A stretch of DNA of 64,000 nucleotides from Leptospira sp. GTDB lineage: Bacteria; Spirochaetota; Leptospiria; Leptospirales; Leptospiraceae. This document shows, one piece after another, positions 57,703 through 64,000 of the stretch; position 1 is the first letter of the stretch; every line of letters begins with the position of its first letter. A program made the position numbers and the translations under genes. The notes beneath the pieces were generated by a model. That model saw nothing but the letters and a program-made list of their open reading frames with translations, searched no databases and had not been told where the DNA came from. The DNA lies in NCBI GenBank assembly GCA_016742255.1, contig JACVCB010000015.1:24265-88264 (forward strand). The letters are read 5' to 3'.

Positions 57703-59287
57703 ACCTGTTGATTTAAGAACCGTTAGGGTTCATTCCAAAGACGATTTACCACCAGATTTTATGGTGGATACGGATAGGTTAGGTAAGTGGAAACGTTTCA
57801 AACCTTCCATTTTAAGGATTTACATTCTGAAAGAGATCTTAAGTCCGTTTTTGGTTGCTCTTTCTTTTTTTACAATGATCTATATGGCAGTTGCCATCCA
57901 AAAGATGATTGGACTTTTTGTTGGAAAAGGTGTCGATTTTTTCCGTTTGTTAGATTATATGGGTTATGTTTTTGGGAATACACTCCCCATGACCATTCCT
58001 ATGGCTTGTTTGATGTCTGGAATTATGGCAGCAGGTCGATTGTCTGGTGATTCCGAAATCACTGCGATGCGGGCATCCGGGGTTTCGTTTCCTTATATCT
58101 ACAGTAATTTTTTGGTATTTGGCTTTCTTATGACACTTCTCGTTGGTTATCTAAATTTTTATTTAGGGCCAGAGAACACTCGTAAGATGAAGGATTTTGA
58201 TAATTGGATTGCATCTTATAATCCCTTACTTGCGATCCAACCTGGTCAATTTTCAGGAGATAAAACACAGGATTTTTTCTCCGAGAAGGGTCGAACCATG
58301 TATTCTGGTGGTGTGGATGAAGATGGTAACCTGAGTAATGTTCAAATTCGAGAATGGGCAATTTCTGCTAGTGGAACTGATTTTATCATGGTGAACAATT
58401 TGGCCGTCCCAATGGGTGGGTCAAAAATGTTACAAATCATCAACGCTAAGGAAGGGTTACTTGTTGAAAAAAAGAACTCTGTTGGTGAATACGAAAAGTC
58501 AGTTCGATTGAGAAAAGGTTATGTGATTGAATGGGATCCTGAAACCAATGCAATTGGTGTTACCAATTTCATGAATGGGGAAATGGATTACAATACACCA
58601 GCGAAAAAAGATACAAAAACCTTAAGTATCAATGTAAAGCCTGATACCTTCTCCTTACCAATGTTAATTGAGATTAGAAATGCCATTGAATCCGAAGGTT
58701 TGGAAAATATTCCAGGATTGGAAATTTTAAAAGAATATGGTTTGTCTATCAAAGGTGTAGGTGGGCTCAAACAAATGGTGGAACAATTCAAATATGAGCT
58801 CATCATAGGTGCCAATTCGGGAAACCAAGAAGATATGGCACAAAAGTTTGCCTTATTCACACAGTTGTCTGAACTTCTGAATGAATCCAAAAAAACCCTC
58901 ACGGGATTTAATGTGGAAATCCACAAACGGTTTGCGACTCCACTCTCTTGTCAGATTTTTTTCTTTCTATCCTTTCCTTTGGGTCTTGTTGTCAAACGTT
59001 CTGGAAAAGGTATGAGTTTTACTCTTGCTGTAATCTTTTTACTCATTTACTATACGTTTTTTATATTTGGTTCTGGGATTTCCTACAAAGAGAATGTTCC
59101 GGATTGGGTGGGTCCTTGGTCTGCGAATATCGTAATTGCGACCCTTTCGATTTATATCATGATCTCAAGGACTGATGCAAAATTACCAGAATCAATTCGT
59201 AATAAGTTAGGATTTTATTTTCGATGGAAAGACAAATGGGATGAAACATGGGAAATGTTAAAAAATCGCTTCGCAAGGAAGAAATAA
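57695..59287 (+). CDS. LptF/LptG (YjgP/YjgQ) family permease
   Basis: Transmembrane subunit type of the LPS export ABC transporter. 530 residues: N-terminal helices with [20 protein letters not shown] and [34 protein letters not shown] (the cytoplasmic coupling region), a long periplasmic part (about 165-415) with a beta-jellyroll, then helices from [19 protein letters not shown]. It is longer than typical members (about 360), because of a 30-residue N-terminal extension and extra periplasmic helices. The TTG start at 57695 (AAAGGGAAA upstream) overlaps miaB by 8 bp. Only one of the usual pair is in the window. Confidence 0.9.
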   Translation: MSKPVDLRTVRVHSKDDLPPDFMVDTDRLGKWKRFKPSILRIYILKEILSPFLVALSFFTMIYMAVAIQKMIGLFVGKGVDFFRLLDYMGYVFGNTLPMTIPMACLMSGIMAAGRLSGDSEITAMRASGVSFPYIYSNFLVFGFLMTLLVGYLNFYLGPENTRKMKDFDNWIASYNPLLAIQPGQFSGDKTQDFFSEKGRTMYSGGVDEDGNLSNVQIREWAISASGTDFIMVNNLAVPMGGSKMLQIINAKEGLLVEKKNSVGEYEKSVRLRKGYVIEWDPETNAIGVTNFMNGEMDYNTPAKKDTKTLSINVKPDTFSLPMLIEIRNAIESEGLENIPGLEILKEYGLSIKGVGGLKQMVEQFKYELIIGANSGNQEDMAQKFALFTQLSELLNESKKTLTGFNVEIHKRFATPLSCQIFFFLSFPLGLVVKRSGKGMSFTLAVIFLLIYYTFFIFGSGISYKENVPDWVGPWSANIVIATLSIYIMISRTDAKLPESIRNKLGFYFRWKDKWDETWEMLKNRFARKK

Positions 59288-59345
59288 TAGAAAATTTGCT
59301 AGAAAATTCCCCTGTCTACGGTCCCATAGAGTGTAGTTGTCAATT

Positions 59346-59360
59346 AGGAGATCGGGTTTG
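59346..59360 (+). promoter_or_regulatory. Shine-Dalgarno that fixes a TTG start
   Basis: AGGAG (59346-59350) lies 7 nt before TTG (59358). This marks the TTG as initiation codon of the receiver-like protein rather than the in-frame TTG at 59337, which has no purine-rich sequence at a suitable distance. Confidence 0.7.
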
Positions 59361-60188
59361 AAAACTTCTTATATTTGGAATCTTTCCCAGGGCCGTCCGT
59401 TTCCCGTAGAGCTTTGGAAACATTCAAAAATCAAGATCCAAGTGAACCAAATTGGTTTGTCTGAATTGGATCAAATCTCTCTCACACCAAACGATATTCA
59501 CATCCTTTTCATCCAAGTGACGCTAAAAGAATGGAATGAGATCCAATCAAAAATCAAATCTACTTTTGAAATGAGTCCTTTTGTTTCTTTGATCTTAGTT
59601 TCTTCAGAAGATGCTGTAAACCAAATCCAAGAGATGGTACAAACTCAACCCAAATACCTAGTTTTAGAAAACCCTCTCCATGTTCGGGAACTCAGGATGA
59701 TTTTGGACAGAACCATCCAATCCGAATCCTACAAAGCAGCGGCTTTAGATATTGGAAATTCCTGTTTAGAAAATGTTGGTTTTTTTGAGGGTGTATTTTC
59801 TTTAGCACACCAAGAATACGAAGAATCAAAAAAGGAAAACGAAGCTTTGCGTTCCATCCTTAAGTATGAGGAACTCGTGAAACGTTCACAAGCAGGCATT
59901 AATTCTGCTCTTGAACGAGTGAATGATATGAAAAACCAAGAGCTCATTGAGTTACACCAAAGGGTCAAAGCAATCCAACAATTGGATGAACTTCGGGAAA
60001 AAGAACTCAAACAAGCCCTTGAACTACAAAAGGCGACAGAAGAAGTATTAAATTATTCACGAATCGAAGAGATGAATTTAGATAAAATATTACGAGCGCA
60101 AGATCGTTTATTTGAGTATACGGAACAAGAAATTAAAGAACTGGTGGAAGAAAATAGAGCACTTAAGAAAAAACTTGGGATGTTGTAA
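59358..60188 (+). CDS. Degenerate receiver-like protein with coiled coil
   Basis: About 276 residues, no signal peptide. Residues 1-115 alternate strands and helices like a response-regulator receiver (ILFIQVTLKEWNEIQSKIK, PFVSLILVSSEDAVNQIQEMV, YLVLENPLHVRELRMIL), with an LVSSEDA/NPL ending typical of CheY folds. The phosphorylated aspartate is not evident. The rest (about 120-276) is coiled coil rich in Glu/Lys/Leu. It may be a phosphorylation-independent adaptor. The next gene is convergent, one base away. Confidence 0.6.
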   Translation: MKTSYIWNLSQGRPFPVELWKHSKIKIQVNQIGLSELDQISLTPNDIHILFIQVTLKEWNEIQSKIKSTFEMSPFVSLILVSSEDAVNQIQEMVQTQPKYLVLENPLHVRELRMILDRTIQSESYKAAALDIGNSCLENVGFFEGVFSLAHQEYEESKKENEALRSILKYEELVKRSQAGINSALERVNDMKNQELIELHQRVKAIQQLDELREKELKQALELQKATEEVLNYSRIEEMNLDKILRAQDRLFEYTEQEIKELVEENRALKKKLGML

Positions 60189-60189
60189 T

Positions 60190-60990
60190 TCAAAAATCCT
60201 TTCCGACTTTTTCCTCAATCGCCGCGTATTCTTTTGATTCGCGGCCATAATGCAATTCTGCAAATCGTAATAGATGTTTTTTCTTTAATTCTTTAAATTC
60301 ATAATAGAGTTCTTGGTTTTTTGAACGCAATGCTGTTTGTTCCATTTTCTCATAGGATAAGGCAAGTAGTCTGTGAGGTTCTGCTTCCATTTCATTTTTG
60401 GATGAGATTTCAATATAACGATTTGTAAAGTCGATGACCTGTAAGTAGTTTTTAAAAGATTCTTGGTGTTTGATGTATTCTCTGTAAATGCCAGATTTTA
60501 AATCAGTATAGGAGGCACTTTCTTTTACCTTAGGATTTTCGATTTTATCTAACAAATTCATAGCTTTTACGAGACGAAGTGTTGTTTGAGTCCTTAGTTC
60601 ATAAAGTTGTTTTTGGAATTCTTTTTCTTTGTTTTCTTTTCGTGTTACCTTCTGCCATTCGTAACGATCTTCATAAAATACTTCTTTTTTAAAATCCTCT
60701 CTGCGTTTATCGATTCCCTTTTTCCCAGATTCAAAACCTTCCAAGGCAAGTGAGTATTCTTTACTCGCGTCAGACCATCTTTTTTGAGAGTTTTTTTCAT
60801 CGACAAAGTCGAGAACTGGTATGGTACTGATGGCTTGGGAAGAATCTCCCCAGGGTGAACCTGAATCTGGTTGGGTTGGGAGAATGGATTCAACCCTTGT
60901 TTCTATAGCCTTATTTGGATCAGTGGCTCCGAGCGGAATTTGGAAGGATAGAAGGAAGAGGACCCAAAAAAATCGGCGTTGGTTTACCAT
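60190..60990 (-). CDS. Exported helical protein, unknown function
   Basis: A 266-residue protein with a clear signal peptide (MVNQRRFFWVLFLLSFQIPLGA) and no lipobox. The mature part is highly charged and helical, with TPR-like spacing around RWSDASKEYSLALEGFESG and HRLLALSYEKMEQTALRS. Periplasmic location is likely. The layout recalls spirochaetal periplasmic helical proteins, but no specific family is recognised. It is convergent with the receiver-like gene (1 bp) and divergent from mgsA. Confidence 0.65.
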   Translation of the reverse strand: MVNQRRFFWVLFLLSFQIPLGATDPNKAIETRVESILPTQPDSGSPWGDSSQAISTIPVLDFVDEKNSQKRWSDASKEYSLALEGFESGKKGIDKRREDFKKEVFYEDRYEWQKVTRKENKEKEFQKQLYELRTQTTLRLVKAMNLLDKIENPKVKESASYTDLKSGIYREYIKHQESFKNYLQVIDFTNRYIEISSKNEMEAEPHRLLALSYEKMEQTALRSKNQELYYEFKELKKKHLLRFAELHYGRESKEYAAIEEKVGKDF

Positions 60991-61061
60991 TTCAGGGAAA
61001 CTTTCCTTGAATCCAGGATATTGGCAAGAACTATCACTTTATGGTACTAATTCAGAGAAAA

Positions 61062-61496
61062 ATGGAAACAACGAAAAAGATCGTTCTCATCGCACATGAC
61101 AATCGTAAGGAAGATTTACTTGATTGGGTAAAATTCAACCGAGGAACCTTGAGTAAACATCATCTTTCGGCAACAGGGACAACGGGAAAATTGATCCATG
61201 AACAAATTGGTTTACCAGTCTTTCGATTCATTTCCGGACCACTTGGTGGAGACCAACAAATTGGTGCGAAAATCGTAGAAGATTCAATAGATTTTATGGT
61301 GTTTTTCTGGGATCCACTTTCTGCGCAACCACATGATCCAGATGTGAAAGCTCTATTACGGATTGCTGTATTATATAATATTCCAATGGCATGCAATCGT
61401 TCTAGTGCGGATTTTTTGATCTCTTCTCCTCTTATGGAAAAGGAATACAACCGCCAACTAATTGATTATGGTTCGAGAATACCCGCTAAAAATTAA
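61062..61496 (+). CDS. mgsA: Methylglyoxal synthase
   Basis: Converts dihydroxyacetone phosphate to methylglyoxal and phosphate, a bypass of lower glycolysis when phosphate is short. About 144 residues with the complete family pattern: IVLIAHDNRKEDLLDWV, ATGTTGKLI (phosphate binding), SGPLGGDQQIGA with the catalytic Asp64, and FWDPLSAQPHDPDVKALLR with His91. The ATG at 61062 is used; an ATG at 61041 adds seven residues. Its 3' end overlaps the SRPBCC gene by 39 bp. Confidence 0.96.
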   Translation: METTKKIVLIAHDNRKEDLLDWVKFNRGTLSKHHLSATGTTGKLIHEQIGLPVFRFISGPLGGDQQIGAKIVEDSIDFMVFFWDPLSAQPHDPDVKALLRIAVLYNIPMACNRSSADFLISSPLMEKEYNRQLIDYGSRIPAKN

Positions 61497-61949
61497 GTTG
61501 GGTTTGACTGAAAAATATTTAGCTGTTAGGTTATGGCGTTTTTTAAACATGAAATACAACATTGGGTAGATAAAGAATCGGGAGATGGGCCAAAGGTAAA
61601 AATCAATTTCAATTTCATCTGATAAGATGGATTCGTTTTCATTTACTTTGATAAACCGATGTGTGTGTAAAAACTTTAGAAATGGTCCTTTTTCTTGATT
61701 GTCCTGGAAAAGGGAATTTTTCTCGTATTTGGTATGTTTTGCGATCCATTCAGTATAAATAAAGGGAAAGATCGGAACTTTTAAAATGGCTGTTTCACCG
61801 ACTTTAATAGATCCTGGTTTTTGGATCACTCTGATCCCTCGATTTGTTTTCATCAATGTTTCAAAACCAATTGGGTCTTCATGGAATTGGAATAACCTTT
61901 CGATCGGCACTTGGAATTTTGATTGGAAAATAAATGTATCCATACTCAT
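61458..61949 (-). CDS. SRPBCC (START/polyketide-cyclase-like) family protein
   Basis: A 163-residue protein with the SRPBCC ligand-binding layout. The first strand FIFQSKFQVPIERLFQFHEDP is followed by a helix, KPGSIKVGETAILKVPIFPFIYTEWIAKH and the terminal helix ISRFFIYPMLYFMFKKRHNLTAKYF. Relatives are uncharacterised cytoplasmic proteins that may bind hydrophobic ligands. It diverges from the next gene with about 21 bp between starts and overlaps mgsA at the 3' end. Confidence 0.75.
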   Translation of the reverse strand: MSMDTFIFQSKFQVPIERLFQFHEDPIGFETLMKTNRGIRVIQKPGSIKVGETAILKVPIFPFIYTEWIAKHTKYEKNSLFQDNQEKGPFLKFLHTHRFIKVNENESILSDEIEIDFYLWPISRFFIYPMLYFMFKKRHNLTAKYFSVKPNLIFSGYSRTIIN

Positions 61950-61970
61950 TAGAAGGAAATCAAATCAATT

Positions 61971-62546
61971 ATGACTTTGTTTTTTCAGAAAAAGAATCAA
62001 TCGTTTCCCAAATTACATTCAGAAGTCATCGAAAGAATAAAAAATGAGTCTCTAAGACTAAATAAGGAACAAGTTCTATTTGTTCGATTGATTCAGAACC
62101 AAAGCGGAGTCGGTGAAGTCCAAGTGAGTTTTGCAGATCGTATACCAGGGGATACGGATTGGATACGTTTTGCAAATGAAGATTCGAAAAAAAGATTACA
62201 TCATGGTGAGTTTTCCATGGAAAATGAAAAGATATACTACCATCCTAATGTAGAGTTAAAATGGAAACACACTCCAAAAGAAACGATCCATAGAATCGAA
62301 TCCAACTATCAATTTTCCAATGGGAAAGTTTATTTGGATCAAAAGGACTACGACCAGTTAGTGCCAATTTTAAAAAACTGTTTTCTTTCAGAACAAGTGG
62401 ATTCTCTATATATGGACGGAAACATTTGCCAATTGGAAATTGAATCGTTAGATGATTCAAAAGAAGAAAGGATTTCGGAAGTTTTATTAATTTTCTTTTC
62501 TTTTTTTTATCCTAGTCCGTTTTTAGCACCACATCGTCCCCAGTAG
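61971..62546 (+). CDS. Hypothetical protein
   Basis: A 191-residue cytoplasmic protein preceded by AGAAGGAAA at 14 nt. No recognised motif: the middle (QVLFVRLIQNQSGVGEVQVSF, VELKWKHTPKETIHRIESNY) looks like alternating strands and helices. The C-terminus is a hydrophobic stretch (LLIFFSFFYPSPFLAP) that overlaps the convergent TPR gene by 35 bp. Codon use resembles that of its neighbours, which argues for a real gene. Confidence 0.55.
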   Translation: MTLFFQKKNQSFPKLHSEVIERIKNESLRLNKEQVLFVRLIQNQSGVGEVQVSFADRIPGDTDWIRFANEDSKKRLHHGEFSMENEKIYYHPNVELKWKHTPKETIHRIESNYQFSNGKVYLDQKDYDQLVPILKNCFLSEQVDSLYMDGNICQLEIESLDDSKEERISEVLLIFFSFFYPSPFLAPHRPQ

Positions 62547-64000
62547 CCAATTCTTTTTCCCATCCCCGTTGTTTTGGTTTGATGTTTGAAATCGACTTTC
62601 CTAAAGAAATGATTTTTCCTTCAAAAAGAGTTTTTCCTCTCCTTTGGAATACTGGTTTTGAATCCAATTTTAAGCCGTCATCTTTTCCAAGAGATACAAT
62701 GACTTCGTCTTTTTTTACCTTTAGAATTTTCCCTTCGATAGGCAAGGTAGATTTAATCCGTTCGGCAATTCGATGAACTATAGTAGGTAAACTATCTCTT
62801 CCTCTTTGGTTTGTTTTCCAATTGACGATGTCTTTGAGTTGATTCCGATCATAAACTGAAATATCAAATTTGATATCTCCATTCTCGATTTGGTATTTTC
62901 CATGGACCACATAGCGGATCTTAGTTGCATTTCGCCTTTTGGAATCCAGGTGGTGTAAATTGTCGATGGAAAAAGGAATTGTTTGTGAAAATGGATGGTA
63001 ACTAGATTCCTTTAATAAATTTCGAATGGATTTAAATTCACTTCCTTCAACCACTCTTACTGATAACATATTCTTTAATTGGTATCTTAAAACTTCTGCA
63101 AAAAGGCGACCGGCTTGGAGGTGGTAAGGAAATGGACTCACTGATTCAAAATCAAAAACATAAACTTCTGGACTAAACCGAACCGATAAATCGGAAACAG
63201 AATTTGGATCAATTTGAATGTATCCTTCTTTAAACTCGATCGAATCCTTTAGATTTTTGATCACAAATTCCAATTTGTTTTGTAGTTTAAAAGAGTTTGG
63301 ATCTTCTTCTCTCAGACGTAAAAGCAGATTTGTATATTTTACGGAATCACCTGATAAATTATAAAAATCCAATAGTTCCTTTCGGATCACTGGTGTTTGT
63401 GCACTTAAGTCCCTTGCTCTAAATAAATGGAATAAACTACTTTTATGGTATAAGGAATGTTTTTCGGCATAATAACGATCCCTTCGGTAGTCTCCCAACT
63501 CTCGTCGTAGTTTGGATTCTTCCTTTTCTGAAGAGATGACATACTCTTCTGCTTCAAAACGCAATATTTCATCTAAATCATCGAGTGCTAATGCTCTTCT
63601 GTAATGGTAAGAGGCAAATTTGTTTTCACCCAATTCCCAAGCAAGATTTGCCTCAATGCTATGATAGAGTTGATTTTCGGGGAACTCACGTGCAAGTTCG
63701 TAAATTCGTTTGAATGCTTTTGTTTTTAAATCTTTGTCATTATTTGCATTTGCTAAAATCAAATCATGATATACAAAATAGAATCTAGCTTCTTCGTTTT
63801 TATCATCCAAATTTAACGCATTTTCAAGAGACTCTTTTACATTGGGTAAAATAGAAACCAGAGCCCTAGGTTGAAAGTAATTTTCATATAAAAGAACTTT
63901 TGCTTTAAAGGAGAATCCGGATGGATCATTTGGCTCTTTTTTTGTATATGAATCAATGGTGTCTAAGGCATTTTCGAATTGTTTTTTTGAAAAATACAAC
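62512..64000 (-). CDS. TPR protein with FlgT/TolB-N-like C-terminal region (N-terminus outside window)
   Basis: At least 495 residues, open to the window edge. The TTG at 63999 is only the first in-frame codon visible, so the true start is probably upstream. The first 240 residues are TPR-like helices (KQFENALDTIDSYTKKEPNDPSGFSFKAK and FASYHYRRALALDD). The C-terminal part (about 275-495) has LFAEVLRYQLKN and KYQIENGDIKFDISVYD strands, then VIVSLGKDDGLKLDSKPVF, which resembles the FlgT-C type beta module. Probably a periplasmic or lipid-anchored scaffold; the specific role is unknown. Confidence 0.65.
   Translation of the reverse strand, partial: LYFSKKQFENALDTIDSYTKKEPNDPSGFSFKAKVLLYENYFQPRALVSILPNVKESLENALNLDDKNEEARFYFVYHDLILANANNDKDLKTKAFKRIYELAREFPENQLYHSIEANLAWELGENKFASYHYRRALALDDLDEILRFEAEEYVISSEKEESKLRRELGDYRRDRYYAEKHSLYHKSSLFHLFRARDLSAQTPVIRKELLDFYNLSGDSVKYTNLLLRLREEDPNSFKLQNKLEFVIKNLKDSIEFKEGYIQIDPNSVSDLSVRFSPEVYVFDFESVSPFPYHLQAGRLFAEVLRYQLKNMLSVRVVEGSEFKSIRNLLKESSYHPFSQTIPFSIDNLHHLDSKRRNATKIRYVVHGKYQIENGDIKFDISVYDRNQLKDIVNWKTNQRGRDSLPTIVHRIAERIKSTLPIEGKILKVKKDEVIVSLGKDDGLKLDSKPVFQRRGKTLFEGKIISLGKSISNIKPKQRGWEKELATGDDVVLKTD

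Noticed and set aside
1..64000. CRISPR arrays, transposases, toxin-antitoxin pairs or phage genes
   Set aside because: No regularly spaced repeats and no proteins with such motifs were found on either strand.

Overview
The window looks like chromosomal core sequence from a Leptospira species. It is AT-rich (roughly 40% GC by eye). It carries many short lipoproteins with the loose spirochaetal lipobox (WQC, SQC, VYC, FQC, VQC) and Leptospira-type regulators: membrane-bound SpoIIE-like phosphatases fused to TPRs, a large HAMP-class III cyclase, FecR/Ig-like envelope proteins and a DUF1574 protein. The base composition suggests the saprophytic (L. biflexa-like) side of the genus, but the species cannot be fixed from the sequence alone. 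I see no tRNA, rRNA, insertion sequence, prophage, CRISPR array or plasmid gene. Coding density is very high, and no gene-free stretch exceeds about 150 bp.

Layout. 1-5.0 kb: the 3' end of ddl, convergent with a leftward run of lipoprotein, AI-2E-type permease, xseA, xseB and a sodium/solute symporter. 5.1-12.7 kb: a rightward run of a DedA protein, a large membrane PP2C phosphatase, a FemAB-like protein, clpS and clpA. 12.7-14.8 kb: a small membrane protein and a RidA-like protein facing two tandem hsp20 genes, whose promoter carries two direct GAGTGCTAA (CIRCE half-site) repeats and which end in a strong hairpin terminator. 14.9-20.8 kb: leftward hisC, leuA and a polytopic membrane protein, then a VOC protein, a GDPD and a YhhQ-type queuosine-precursor transporter. 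20.9-29.2 kb: a GH18 protein and Sua5, then sppA (leftward), uvrA and an acyl-CoA-dehydrogenase-like protein without an obvious active site.

29.2-35.9 kb: a leftward lipoprotein/OmpA/CDF cluster, mgtE, another lipoprotein, a LEA14-like lipoprotein and exonuclease III. 36.0-42.1 kb: a three-gene module of cyclase, FecR/Ig-repeat protein and TIG/DUF5683 protein. This is the most system-like unexplained element in the window. 42.1-49.3 kb: hisD (behind a leader hairpin), panC, mfd, a SurA-N-like lipoprotein and uppP. 49.3-55.7 kb: a second PP2C-TPR membrane phosphatase divergent from an RlmI-like methyltransferase, followed by an MBOAT plus SGNH-like DUF1574 pair. 55.7-64 kb: a J-like membrane protein, miaB, an LptF/G-family permease, a degenerate receiver/coiled-coil protein, a periplasmic helical protein, mgsA, an SRPBCC protein, an unknown protein and the C-terminal part of a TPR/FlgT-like protein.

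Together the genes cover housekeeping (cell wall, DNA repair, proteolysis, tRNA and rRNA modification, His/Leu/pantothenate biosynthesis) mixed with envelope sensing and signalling genes. Half of the convergent gene pairs overlap at their 3' ends, and only one clear intrinsic terminator is visible.
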